Assembly: GCF_026339735.1 (NCBI RefSeq)
Contig: NZ_JAPEQG010000001.1
Location: 8,555,001-8,619,000 of the forward strand
DNA from: Streptomyces sp. NBC_01669
GTDB taxonomy: Bacteria > Actinomycetota > Actinomycetes > Streptomycetales > Streptomycetaceae
Direction of reading: 5' to 3'
Length of the DNA stretch: 64,000 bases
Part shown: in pieces, positions 1 through 8,639 of the stretch
Layout: each line of letters begins with the position of its first letter
How positions within the stretch are numbered: position 1 is the first letter of the stretch
Program-made: the position numbers and the translations under genes
Notes under the pieces: generated by a model
The model's input: the letters and a program-made list of their open reading frames with translations, nothing else
What the model was told of the DNA's origin: nothing
The model's database searches: none

Positions 1-285
1 TGAACCGTGGCCCATCGTGCCGTTACACCGATCCGCCGGCACGACCGGACGGCACCGCCCCGGGTCGGCCTGCCACCCGTCGAGGTCCTCGCCGGAAGCC
101 ATCCCACGCTGCGAGCGATGCCGCCGGCCAGATCCATGAAGTTCAGTAGTCGGGCGGCGAACTCCTCGGGGGCGGGTGTCTCTCGCCTGCCCGCAGTGAC
201 TGCGGTCAGCCGCTCGGACGCTGCGCGGCCCGGAAACCGCGAGCCGCTGGCCGGATACGCCCTTCATCGCCCTCGAGCCCGCGGG

Positions 286-732
286 TTACTGCATCCAGCT
301 GTCGGCGCCGGGGTCGCCGCCCTCCGCGCGTACGGCGAGCCGCTCGACGTAGTGCTTCCAGCCTTCCTCGTGCGCGGCGCAGGACTCCGGGGTGGGCAGG
401 CCGCTGTGGACCAGCCGCAGCAACGTGCCGTCCGGAGTGGGTTCGAGGGTGATCTCCACGGTGCTGGACCCGGGCGCCACGGGCATGCCGCCCTCCTCCC
501 AACCCCAGGTGAAGACAAGCCGGTTGGGTGGGTCGACCGAGAGGAAACGACCGGAGGCGACGTTCTCCCCGGTGACTCGCGTGCGGTAGGCGCCGCCCGG
601 CTCGAAGGAGAACGTGCCGTCGGCGCCCATCCAGGACAGCCACTTCTCGCGGTCGGTGAAGAAGCCGAAGACGGTCTCCGGGCGGGCGGCGATGTGCCGC
701 TCGAGCGTGACCGTGTCCGTGGGGGTGTTCAT
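286..732 (-). CDS. SRPBCC (AHSA1-like) domain protein
   Basis: This 148-residue protein has the START/AHSA1 fold pattern: an N-terminal segment with ARPETVFGFFTDREKWLSWM, a central PPNRLVFTWGWEEGG strand pair, and a long C-terminal helix (HEEGWKHYVERLAVRAEGG). Family members bind small hydrophobic ligands and are often paired with ArsR regulators; the ligand here is unknown. The ATG at 732 was chosen because it overlaps the stop of the upstream ArsR gene as ATGA, which indicates translational coupling. A longer in-frame start exists inside the ArsR gene but is unlikely. Confidence 0.88.
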   Translation of the reverse strand: MNTPTDTVTLERHIAARPETVFGFFTDREKWLSWMGADGTFSFEPGGAYRTRVTGENVASGRFLSVDPPNRLVFTWGWEEGGMPVAPGSSTVEITLEPTPDGTLLRLVHSGLPTPESCAAHEEGWKHYVERLAVRAEGGDPGADSWMQ

Positions 733-1040
733 GGTGTGTTCTCGTTCCGTTCGGCCGCTTCGGCGAGACTGGCCAGGGCGTCGAGCTTGGCGCCCCACAT
801 CGCCTGGAGATAGTCGGCGAGCGGGCCCAGAGCCTCGCGGTCCGCCCGGTAGAACCTTTTGGTCCCGTCCTTCCGCAGCGTAACCAGGCCGGCGTCCCGC
901 AGCACTTTCAGATGCTGGGAGACCGCGCCGAAGGTGACCTCGAAGCGGGCTGCGATGTCCCCGGCGGGCAGCTCGTCGTCCCAGATCAGCCGCAGAATCT
1001 CGCGCCGTCTGGGCTCGGCGATGACTTGTACCGCGTCCAT
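729..1040 (-). CDS. ArsR-family winged-helix transcriptional regulator
   Basis: A 103-residue protein with a full ArsR winged helix at about residues 10-75: the EPRRREILRLI helix, recognition region FGAVSQHLKVLRDAGLV, and wing RKDGTKRFYRAD. It lacks the paired cysteines of metal-sensing ArsR proteins and is more like the SdpR/YdfF-type regulators that sit beside SRPBCC genes. It is the first gene of a two-gene operon with the downstream SRPBCC gene (4-bp overlap). It diverges from another SRPBCC gene at 1156 across about 115 bp, so it may control both directions. That control is inferred from layout only. Confidence 0.9.
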   Translation of the reverse strand: MDAVQVIAEPRRREILRLIWDDELPAGDIAARFEVTFGAVSQHLKVLRDAGLVTLRKDGTKRFYRADREALGPLADYLQAMWGAKLDALASLAEAAERNENTP

Positions 1041-1155
1041 GTTCCGAATTTTAGTCGACGCTTCAGTTTGCTATCCGGGGAGGGCTTATTTTAGTGTGAA
1101 CTCAAATAGATCGCTTCCGCCGTACGACGGACGCATCACCCTTCAGGAGCTCCTC

Positions 1156-1578
1156 ATGGCCGAGATCAACTTCCAGACCGACATCGCCGCCGATCGCGGC
1201 CGCGTACTGGCGGCGCTCAACACCCACGACGGCCTCACCGGCTGGTGGACCAACGATGTGAACCGCAAGGATGAGGTCCTGTTCTTCAACTTCCCCGGCG
1301 TTCCCGAGCCCTTCCAGCTCCGCCGCGAGAAGGCCGACGAGGACAGCGTCGTCTGGGTGAATATCGGCACTTTCCCTCCGCACTGGGCCGGCACCACCAT
1401 TACCTGGGAACTGACCACGGGCCCCGACGGCGTCGGTACCCGCGTGGCCTTCTCGCACTCCGGCTTCACGGAGGGCGAATCCGAGCTGCCGATGATCAGT
1501 GACACCTGGGGTCAGCTGATGACCCGACTCAAGGGCTTCATCGAGACCGGCAAGCCCACTCCCTTCTTCACCGTCTGA
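1156..1578 (+). CDS. SRPBCC domain protein
   Basis: A 140-residue AHSA1-type protein: INFQTDIAADRGRVLAALNT, then GLTGWWTNDV, then a C-terminal helix ending LKGFIETGKPTPFFTV. The GLxGWW motif is typical of this subfamily. The ATG at 1156 follows an AGGAG stretch (1145-1149) at good spacing. An upstream in-frame extension overlaps the divergent arsR and was rejected. The gene is followed after 35 bp by the DinB-like gene, probably in the same transcript. No specific ligand can be named. Confidence 0.88.
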   Translation: MAEINFQTDIAADRGRVLAALNTHDGLTGWWTNDVNRKDEVLFFNFPGVPEPFQLRREKADEDSVVWVNIGTFPPHWAGTTITWELTTGPDGVGTRVAFSHSGFTEGESELPMISDTWGQLMTRLKGFIETGKPTPFFTV

Positions 1579-1613
1579 CCTGCCCGCACGAGACCAAAGA
1601 CCAGGAGCCCGCC

Positions 1614-2156
1614 ATGGATGCCGCACTCAACGAACTCGCCACCGCCTTTGCCGGTGTGGCCCGCGCCGTACACCCCGATCAGCTCGAAACACGCACCCCC
1701 TGCGAGAAGTTCACCGTCGCCGAGCTTCTCGGCCACCTCGCCGGAGTGCTGGCCGGCTCCGAGCGCGCCGCCCGCAAGCAGCCGCAGACTCCCGAGACCA
1801 CGGCCGCCGAGCCCGCGGCCGTCGCCGATCTCGCCCTCAAGGCAGCCGCGGCCTGGGCCGAACCCGCCGCGTACGAAGGCATGACCGCCTTCGGCCCCGG
1901 CGAGATGCCCGCCCAGTTCGCTGCCGCGATCACTCTGCAGGAACTCGCTCTGCACGGCTGGGACCTGAGCCGAGCGATCGGCCGCACCTTCACCGTCAGC
2001 GAGGAGACCGCCGAGGTCACCTTGACTGTCGTCGAGCAGCTGGCCGAACAGGCCCGCGCCAATGGTTCGTACGGCCCGGCCCTCGAAGCGTCGGCCGACG
2101 GCCCCGCCTTCGACCGCGCCCTCGCGGCCAGTGGCCGCAACCCCGCGTGGGCGTAA
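1614..2156 (+). CDS. TIGR03086-type DinB-like metal-binding protein
   Basis: A 180-residue helical-bundle protein of the DinB/mycothiol-dependent maleylpyruvate isomerase superfamily. Visible hallmarks are ARAVHPDQLETRTPCEKFTV, LLGHLAGVLAGSE with the first putative metal-binding His, and ALHGWDLSRAIGR, where the His before Gly-Trp-Asp is the second conserved ligand. Family members in actinobacteria are thought to act on thiol (mycothiol) adducts, but no substrate is known for this one. It follows the SRPBCC gene by 35 bp and is closed by a strong hairpin at 2185-2223. Confidence 0.85.
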   Translation: MDAALNELATAFAGVARAVHPDQLETRTPCEKFTVAELLGHLAGVLAGSERAARKQPQTPETTAAEPAAVADLALKAAAAWAEPAAYEGMTAFGPGEMPAQFAAAITLQELALHGWDLSRAIGRTFTVSEETAEVTLTVVEQLAEQARANGSYGPALEASADGPAFDRALAASGRNPAWA

Positions 2157-2184
2157 AACCGCACGCCCTCCGCCCTTCCTTGCC

Positions 2185-2223
2185 TCCGGCCGTCCCGGTC
2201 GACCGCCGACCGGGACGGCCGGA
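2185..2223 (+). terminator. Rho-independent-type hairpin after DinB-like gene
   Basis: A perfect 17-bp stem (tccggccgtcccggtcg pairing with its reverse complement) with a 5-nt loop, 29 bp after the stop of the preceding gene. There is no U-tract, as is usual in Streptomyces terminators. Confidence 0.8.
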
Positions 2224-3146
2224 TCGGCGCAGCAACGGCCCCCATCGGTGACATCGCTGCTGCTCCAGGGGTGCGCCTCAAGCCGCGGTGAGGTGTCCGT
2301 GTGGGAGGTCGACCAGCAGGCTGGGGCTTCCGTCGCTCCTGTCGCGGCAGCAGCCCGGTGACGCGTGGCGCCGGCCCTTGGCGTGTGATCGACGCCTGCG
2401 AGCGCTGGGACGAAGTCGATGCCCAGCCCCCGTACGACGGATCCAGCTCCCCTTCCCCTCGGTCGCCCCGGACGCGCCGAGACGTTCGTGACGCGGGGCC
2501 GCCGGGGGGAGAGATCGGCATCCTGTGCCGGTCGGCACGCAGGAGGAGGCCATGCATCGGGGCTGTGCACGACTGCGGTCGACGTGCCGTTTCACGAGGG
2601 CCTCCCGGTCGCACCTGGTCATCTCGAGGCGTGCGCGGCAGCGGCCGCACCGCTGACCGGGGCCGGCCGGCCGCTCACTCCTGCACGCATCCGCGGCCAT
2701 GCAGAATTCGCAGCGAGGCCGATCAACGATTCGTGCCACGCGCACGACGGACAACCGTGCGAAAGCCATCGCCCGGAGCGCCTGAATCGGTCTGTACCGC
2801 ACGGTTCCGGTTCCGTCTGCGGGGCGCAGGGCCGGCATGGCTCGATGGCTGGTGAAGTCGTGCTGCGCCCTGTCCAGATCGCACTCGACGCGGTGGCACC
2901 TGCACCCCGGCGACACGCAAAGGGCCCTGCCTGATCGCTACAGGTAGGGGACCGCCCGAGCAGATTCGTCGGCACGAGCCGTCCGGGTTTCGCTGATGGT
3001 CGACGGACGGACGTCTGCTTCTGCGGGCAGTGCGTCATCCCGTTGGCAGTCGTGGCTCGTTCCGACCGGGACGCGGAGCTTCGTCCGACAGCCACGCCAT
3101 GCCCGCATCAGAGGATTGTGGACCTGTTTCCTCGGTTCATCAGCCT
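2224..3146. other. 923 bp with no supported gene
   Basis: Open frames exist on both strands because of the high GC, but none shows a consistent Streptomyces third-position pattern, a ribosome binding site or a recognisable domain. Base composition is slightly less GC-rich than the neighbouring genes. It could be decayed coding DNA. I saw no tRNA or repeat in it. Confidence 0.5.
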
Positions 3147-5504
3147 TCAATCGGGCGAGCAGTTCTGTTCGGTCCAGATGGTCTTGCCGTTCTGGCTGTA
3201 GCGGGTGCCCCAGTGGTGGGCGAGTTGGGAGACGATGAACAGCCCTCGACCGCTTTCGTCCACGACCCGGGCGTGCCGCAGATGGGGTGCGGAGTCGCCG
3301 GCGTCCGTCATCTCGCAGGTGAGTGTGCGCTCCAGGATGAGGCGCAGTTGCAGGGGAGGGGCTCCGTAGCGCAAGGCATTGGTGGCCAGTTCACTGACGA
3401 TCAGCTCCGCGGTGAAGGCCGTTTCCTCATCCAGGTTCCATTGGGCCAATTGGCGCCGGACAAGCGCCCGGGCTTCGCCGGCGGCTGTCGCGTCGGGGGT
3501 GAGTTGCCAGGTGGCCACGTGGCCGGAGGCGATGTCGGAGGTCCGTGCCAGGAGAAGGGCGGCGTCGCCTCGTGGGCGCTCGTTCCCCAGTGCGTAGACG
3601 ACGTCGTCGCACAGGGACTGCAAGGAGCGGTCGGATCGACCCAGGACGCTCCGGAGCAGGCCGGGATCCGTCTCCGTCTCCGTCTCCGTCTCCGTCTCCG
3701 TCTCCGCCTCCGGGAGCAGGGCTGACGTGTAGAAGGCGAGGGTGCTGCCCTCGGCGAGTTCGAGGCTCGCGGAAGCCCTGGGCATGTTCTGGGTGCATCC
3801 CAGCGGGGGGCCTGCCGGAACATCGCAGACGCGGGTCGTGCCGTCGGGATGCACGACGATCGGTGCGGGGTGACCCGCACGGGCGATGGTGCAGATGCGG
3901 GTGAGGGGGTCGTAGACCCCGTAGACGCAGCTTGCCGTGAGCGTCTCCTTGTGGAGCGGGTCGGCGCACGGGAGCGCCGCGCGTTCCTCGGCGAGACGAT
4001 CGGTCGTGTCGTGCAGTCTGGCGAGGAGTTCGTCGGGTTCCAGGTCGAGGGCGGCCAGCGCGTGGATGGCGGTGCGCAGTTGCCCCATGGTGGTGGCGGC
4101 GGAGATTCCGTTCCCGGACGCATGGCCGGTGACCAGAGCCGTGCGGGCGCCAGGCAGGACGATGGTGTCGAACCAGCTCGCGCCCCGGTCTGCGGGGAGG
4201 TGGAGCCACGCTGTGTCGAGGGCTGTTTGCGGAGAGGGGTTCTGGGGCAGGAGTCGGCGCTGGGTTGTGGCGGCGATGGTCCGCTCGCGGGTGAAGCGGC
4301 GGGCATTGTCGATGCACAGCGCGGTGTGGGCGGCCAGTTCGAGTGCGAGGCCGACGTCGTCCTCGCCGAAGGATTCGGTCTGCCCGCAGCGGTACAGGCT
4401 CATCAGCCCCAGCACCGTGCCGCGGAGCGTCAACGGTGCCGTGATGAGCGAATGTGCTCCCGCCGCGCGGATGGCCGCGGCCCGTGCCGGGTCCGCAGCC
4501 AACCACGCACTCTCGGCAGTCAGTTCCAGGAGCCGGGGGCGCAGGTCGGACAGAGCCCGTCCGAAGGGGGTCCCGTACGGAACGTTGCGTACATCGCCGA
4601 GCGGATGCACGGGCTCCGCGGCACGGCTGCGGAAGGCGGCACGCCGTAGGGGCACATCCCGGCTGAGCGGACCGAGTGGGGGGTCCTCACCCCGTACGAC
4701 TTCGTCCACCACCTCGACCACGAGAATGTCTGCATACCTGGGCACCAGGACATCCGCTGCCTCCTGGCAGGTGGCAACCACATCGAGGGTCCGGCCGACG
4801 CATTCGCGAACATCGGCGAGGACAGAGGCGTGTGCGTGCGCCCGCTCCCGGTGGGTGACATCGACGGTGAAGATCGCAAGCCCGAGGACCGTACCTTGGT
4901 CGTTCCGAAGTCGGAAGGCGGATACGGAGAACACTCGCCCCCCGCCGTGATCAGCATCAAAATGAACGCGCACCAAGCGGTCGAGCGCCGGCAGGCCTTG
5001 CTCAAGTACTCGGCGGGCCATGGCTTCCTCGGCCGCAGGGTCCGCAAAGGGGTACGCCTCCGCGAGTGGCCGGCCCAGTACGCTTTCGGCCGTTACTCCG
5101 TGCATGGCCAGTGTGGCCGTATTGATGCGCACGACCCGGAGCTCGGGGTCGAGGATGTGCAAGCCGATGGGTGACTGGTTGAAAAGGGCCTCGATCCCAC
5201 CGGCACTGATGCTGCTTGCACTGGTCCCGCCCGCGGGTTCCGCCGGCTGTCGCCCGATTTCCCAGGCCACAGCGCCGTCTCTCAGTACCGGCCGCACTCG
5301 CAACTCACACGTTGCCATGGGGCCGTCCCGGCAGCTCAGCCGTACCTCTTCCTCGCCGATACCGCCCTTGCAGACCGTGAAGAGCCCCGTTGCCGGAGAG
5401 CCCAGTACCTGGGACGCAGGCAGGCCCAGCAAGGACTCGGCCTCGTGGCTCCACTCCATGATCACGCCGGAACCATCGATGATCATGAGTGCGTCGCCTC
5501 TCAC
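3147..5504 (-). CDS. PAS-PAS-GAF-SpoIIE phosphatase with C-terminal HATPase
   Basis: A 785-residue putative PP2C-type serine phosphatase of the SpoIIE/RsbU class with a fused anti-sigma-type ATPase. In order: PAS domain (about 5-100, IIDGSGVIMEWSHEAESLLG), second PAS (about 100-215, FNQSPIGLHILDPELRVVRI), GAF (about 225-400), PP2C core (about 410-620, with GNGISAATTMGQL and ARAGHPAPIVV), and RsbW-like HATPase (about 650-780, ELIVSELATNALRYG and DESGRGLFIVSQL). The GTG at 5504 was chosen because GGAGGT lies 9 nt upstream; a longer frame to 5699 has no such site. Such proteins tune anti-anti-sigma factors. A six-copy hexanucleotide repeat encodes a Glu-Thr linker before the ATPase. No partner is encoded next to it. 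Confidence 0.93.
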   Translation of the reverse strand: MRGDALMIIDGSGVIMEWSHEAESLLGLPASQVLGSPATGLFTVCKGGIGEEEVRLSCRDGPMATCELRVRPVLRDGAVAWEIGRQPAEPAGGTSASSISAGGIEALFNQSPIGLHILDPELRVVRINTATLAMHGVTAESVLGRPLAEAYPFADPAAEEAMARRVLEQGLPALDRLVRVHFDADHGGGRVFSVSAFRLRNDQGTVLGLAIFTVDVTHRERAHAHASVLADVRECVGRTLDVVATCQEAADVLVPRYADILVVEVVDEVVRGEDPPLGPLSRDVPLRRAAFRSRAAEPVHPLGDVRNVPYGTPFGRALSDLRPRLLELTAESAWLAADPARAAAIRAAGAHSLITAPLTLRGTVLGLMSLYRCGQTESFGEDDVGLALELAAHTALCIDNARRFTRERTIAATTQRRLLPQNPSPQTALDTAWLHLPADRGASWFDTIVLPGARTALVTGHASGNGISAATTMGQLRTAIHALAALDLEPDELLARLHDTTDRLAEERAALPCADPLHKETLTASCVYGVYDPLTRICTIARAGHPAPIVVHPDGTTRVCDVPAGPPLGCTQNMPRASASLELAEGSTLAFYTSALLPEAETETETETETETDPGLLRSVLGRSDRSLQSLCDDVVYALGNERPRGDAALLLARTSDIASGHVATWQLTPDATAAGEARALVRRQLAQWNLDEETAFTAELIVSELATNALRYGAPPLQLRLILERTLTCEMTDAGDSAPHLRHARVVDESGRGLFIVSQLAHHWGTRYSQNGKTIWTEQNCSPD
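3668..3709 (+). repeat. Hexanucleotide tandem repeat (ccgtct) x6 plus one variant
   Basis: Six perfect copies of ccgtct (3668-3703) and one copy with a single change (3704-3709). On the minus strand they encode an alternating Glu-Thr linker between the PP2C and HATPase domains. The unit is 6 bp, so copy-number change alters linker length without breaking the frame. Confidence 0.95.
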
Positions 5505-5865
5505 GGCCAAGGCACCTCCGTCGCCGTCGGGGCAATCACCCACCCTCACGGCGGTTGACCGCCCCGACCCTCGATGATCCCGCAGATGAGGCGCTGATCC
5601 CCATCTGCTGTTCTCAGTGTGCCGCGATGCGCCCGACGCGGCGATGTCGAGTCGCACCAGGTCACGACAGCCGTTGAGCCCGGACCGGTAATGGATCACT
5701 TACGTTGCGTGACCTGAGAACGGGCGGCTCGGAGCCGACCTGGCGCCGCCGCGGCGAGCACGGTTGTGTCGGCCGGTGCCGTCTCGGCCTGTCCGCCGCA
5801 GGGTGTCCGCGGTGCGACGGACGGCGTGCGCGGAGGCCGGGCCGCCTCACGCGGTGACCATGGGC
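5505..5865. other. Intergenic region upstream of phosphatase gene
   Basis: No gene is supported here. It should hold the promoter of the minus-strand phosphatase gene and runs into the 5-prime-truncated dehydrogenase relic. I cannot point to specific promoter elements. Confidence 0.4.
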
Positions 5866-6313
5866 GCAGGTCGACGCGGCCAACGAGTCCGACGTCGAGG
5901 GCTACCTCGCCGAGGTGGCCGGTCGGGCGGGGCGCCGGACGTGGTGCTGAACGCGATCGGTATCCAGGCCGTACAGGGCGTTCCGCTGCTCGAACTTTTC
6001 CTTACCGACTTCGTGTCCCCGACCACGGCCTGGGCGTCGTCGCAATTCCTCACCTCGCGCATCGCCGGACGACACATGGTCCAGCGTGGTTCGGGCGCCA
6101 TTCTCACGCTCTCCGCGTCGCCGGCCACGCCGGCCATCGCGGGGACCGGTGGATTCGCGGTCGCCTGCGCGAGCGTCGAGGCGCTCAGCCGGACGCTCGC
6201 GGCCGATACTTGGGACCTGACGGCGTGCGGGTCGTCTGTTTAGGCCCCACCGCATCGCCGAGACGTTCATCGCGCCGGACCTGGACATGCCCGATGCCGA
6301 ATTCCGTGCCTTT
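5866..6313 (+). pseudogene. Broken short-chain dehydrogenase (SDR) remnant
   Basis: Three pieces of one SDR protein lie in three different frames. First comes VDAANESDVEGYLAEVAGRA (from about 5870), then VVLNAIGIQAVQGVPLLEL through GSGAILTLSASPATPAIAG and FAVACASVEALSRTLAA, then HRIAETFIAPDLDMPDAEFR, ending at a stop near 6313. The order and content match the middle and end of a classical SDR (NAG motif region as NAIG, serine region, C-terminal substrate loop). The N-terminal Rossmann glycine motif and the YxxxK catalytic pair are absent or altered. At least two frameshifts and a missing 5-prime end make it non-functional. Confidence 0.8.
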
Positions 6314-6750
6314 TGAAGGAATGACACTGTCGGCGTCGGGCCTGCCCCAGCACTCGCGGCGACGCGTTCCGCAGCCGACGAGGCCTGGTGTCAGGAGCCG
6401 TTGTCGTACCGGGTGGTTCTTCCGGTGGTCGAGCGGGGAATCCTGGTCGGATGGTCTCCCGGTGGCCGGACATGGAGATGACCAGGCATCCACGGTGGCG
6501 GTGAACGCCGGTTTCGCCCTCAGGTGCCCTCGTTCACCTCCAGCAGCGGCGTTTGTCGTTGAGTTCCAGCAGGTTAGTGGGGGCACCGGCTCGTGCACGT
6601 TCACGAGAGGTGACGGCAGTACGGTGTCGTCCTCGTCGGAACCCGGCGTCCACGTCCCGGACTTGGTGCTGAGTACCGGTACTCATGCGAGGTCCACCGC
6701 TCGAACCCCACACTGCGGCCATGACACAGATTTTCAAGAGGGGCACCCGC
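6314..6750. other. Intergenic region between SDR remnant and lipoprotein gene
   Basis: 437 bp with no supported gene. The end may contain the promoter of the lipoprotein gene (a GGTACCGGTACT-like stretch near 6670), but I cannot confirm it. Confidence 0.4.
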
Positions 6751-7410
6751 ATGGGGTGCACCCGGGGGCGGTCCCACGTCTGGCGCGGCGCGGCACTGGC
6801 GGCGCTGTGCGCACTCGCGCTTACCGCCTGTGGTGCCGAGCGAGCGGGCGGCGGGGACCGTATCGAGGCCGGCCGCGGTGCTGCGGAGCCCGGTGCCCCC
6901 GAGCCCGGCGACTCCGAGTTCCTTGCGTTCATGGAACTCCTCCTCTCCGTCGCCGAACCGTGTCAGGCGGACCTTCCGAGCCAGGCGCCGCCGGTGGAGC
7001 CGGCTCCAACAGCGCCGCCCACCGCGCCCTTGCCCGAGCTCCCCCTCCCGGCTGAACCGCCGCCCACGGGTGAGCCCCGGACCGATGAAACGGCCAAGGG
7101 GAAAGTCGAGCTGGACTCCGTCGAGAAGTGCGAGGCACCCCTCCACGCCCGTCGCATCACCAAGGCGCTCAACCGCATGCCCGACCCGACGCCCTCGCGC
7201 GTCCGGGAGGCCCTGCGTGGTCTCGGCTACATCGACGAGCGGATCCACGGCCCGCAACGCTCCGGCGAAACCGTGGAGTTCATTCTCGACCTGCGGGTGA
7301 TGGGCGGCCAACTGTGTCTGTCCGGCAGCGTCAGCGGTGCGAGGACCGCCATCGAACCGTATGGCGCCTCCCCGGAGGTCGGCTGCCCGGACGTACGACG
7401 CCGCGGATGA
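6751..7410 (+). CDS. Putative secreted lipoprotein, function unknown
   Basis: A 219-residue protein with a lipoprotein signal: positively charged start (MGCTRGRSHVWRG), hydrophobic core ALAALCALAL and lipobox LTAC, giving a lipid-modified Cys at about residue 26. A Pro/Glu-rich linker follows (about 75-110). The C-terminal domain is about 90 residues (RITKALNRMPDPTPSRVREAL, then ETVEFILDLRVMGGQLCLSG) with two further Cys that might pair. I do not recognise the domain. The ATG at 6751 was preferred to the one at 6721 because AGAGGGG lies 8 nt upstream. Confidence 0.75.
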   Translation: MGCTRGRSHVWRGAALAALCALALTACGAERAGGGDRIEAGRGAAEPGAPEPGDSEFLAFMELLLSVAEPCQADLPSQAPPVEPAPTAPPTAPLPELPLPAEPPPTGEPRTDETAKGKVELDSVEKCEAPLHARRITKALNRMPDPTPSRVREALRGLGYIDERIHGPQRSGETVEFILDLRVMGGQLCLSGSVSGARTAIEPYGASPEVGCPDVRRRG

Positions 7411-7581
7411 ACAGCGGAGGACAGGCACCGCCGCCCGGCCGCGGCAGGAGCATCCCGATGCTGCCCTGGCAAGGACCCTGGTGACTTCAAGGCTGGGGTT
7501 CTGCGAAACTTCCGTGACGGTTCACCCTGCGTAGTCAGACGTTGAAGGCTTCATCGCTGGTGTGCGACATGGGACGAATCG

Positions 7582-7779
7582 TCAATCCGTCCGGCGGTTC
7601 CTCAGGAGGTTGAGCGTCTCAAGCGAGACGTCCCAGTCGTCGTCCCAGCTGTCGAGCAAGATGGCGCAGTGGACGATGGGTTGCAGTTCGTCGGGGTTTC
7701 CCAGGCTATCGGCGACTTCAGCCCAAATGAGGCAGGCGCCCGCAGTCGCGTCGCCCGAGGCCGGCCAGCAGCCAATCAA
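7582..7779 (-). CDS. Small hypothetical protein, possibly 5-prime truncated
   Basis: A 65-residue frame starting at TTG, with about 80 percent GC at third positions, so it looks coding. The sequence ends LLDSWDDDWDVSLETLNLLR and has no domain I can name with confidence. There is no ribosome binding site before the TTG. An ATG in another frame just upstream (MNDEAKSVG, near 7838) hints at a frameshifted longer gene. It is likely the surviving 3-prime half of a gene. Confidence 0.4.
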   Translation of the reverse strand: MIGCWPASGDATAGACLIWAEVADSLGNPDELQPIVHCAILLDSWDDDWDVSLETLNLLRNRRTD

Positions 7780-7909
7780 GACATGCTGCCGTTGCGGCCG
7801 TGCTCCGGGCCCCGACGCTTTTCGCCTCGTCGTTCATGTCCACCGACCCGCCCGTGGATCTGGGCGCCTCCCGAACACAACCGACTTCACAACCCGTGAA
7901 TGAATCCGC

Positions 7910-8548
7910 TCAGGGGCTGGTTGCCGCTCGGGCCAGCCCTGAGGTGAACTCATCTGCGGTGAGGATGGCGTGGGCATAGGTCGGAGCGTTGAGCTCGAAC
8001 GTCGCTTGCATCTCCTCAGGGCGGAAGGCGGCGATGGCGTCCTTGATCAGCGTGACGTGATAGCCGAGCTCCTGGGCGAATCGCGCAGTGGTTTCGATGC
8101 AGGTGTTCGCCCGCATGCCGATCAGCACGATCCTTGAGACGTGATGCTGTTTCAGCAGGAAGTCCAGGTCGGTGTTGGCGAAGCCGCTGGCGGACCAGTG
8201 TTCGTGCACGCGAAGTTCTCCCTCGCGCGGCTGGAAGTCCGGGTGGAACTCTCCGCCCCACGTACCCGCGGCGAAGACCTGCCCTTTGCGCGTTGCGTCC
8301 TGCGAGGCGGACAGATACGCCCACGTGTCGTAATCGCCTGGAGAAGTCCGTCGGTGGGGCACGAACAAGACGCGCATACGGGAGGCACGGGCGGCCGCCA
8401 GGACCTGACGCATGTGGCCGAGGAGGCCCACCTGCTCGGCAACTGCCTTTGTTCGCGGCCACAGCTTCCCGCCCTCGGACAAGAAGTCGTTGTACGGGTC
8501 AACCACAAGCAGTGCGGTCGTCGCGCCGGCGTATCCGGGGTCGTTCAT
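7910..8548 (-). CDS. Isochorismatase-family cysteine hydrolase
   Basis: A 212-residue protein of the isochorismatase-like fold. Catalytic elements are visible: ALLVVDPYNDFL with the Asp near residue 18, and the nucleophile region GMRANTCIETTARFAQELGY with Cys near residue 160, followed by VTLIKDAIAAF. Family members hydrolyse isochorismate, nicotinamide or N-carbamoyl compounds; the substrate here cannot be deduced. The ATG at 8548 begins the conserved core; upstream in-frame codons overlap the hydrolase gene region and are non-conserved. It lies 91 bp downstream of the alpha/beta hydrolase gene on the same strand. Confidence 0.9.
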   Translation of the reverse strand: MNDPGYAGATTALLVVDPYNDFLSEGGKLWPRTKAVAEQVGLLGHMRQVLAAARASRMRVLFVPHRRTSPGDYDTWAYLSASQDATRKGQVFAAGTWGGEFHPDFQPREGELRVHEHWSASGFANTDLDFLLKQHHVSRIVLIGMRANTCIETTARFAQELGYHVTLIKDAIAAFRPEEMQATFELNAPTYAHAILTADEFTSGLARAATSP

Positions 8549-8639
8549 ACCAAGGCTCCCCTCGCGGGTGGTTCTGGACGGTGGCGGAACAATCGTCCAT
8601 GAGGCACGGACGCGTCGCCCGGCCGGAGGTGGGTGGCGG

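Noticed and set aside
1..285. Short open frame running off the left edge on the minus strand (EEFAARLLNFMDLAGGIARS)
   Set aside because: Looks partly coding, but too little is in the window to assign a gene or a start.
2278..2934. Several overlapping frames of 180-210 codons on both strands
   Set aside because: No consistent codon bias, no ribosome binding site and no recognisable domain on either strand.
3668..3709. Repeat as an on/off phase-variation switch
   Set aside because: The unit is 6 bp, so slippage cannot shift the reading frame.
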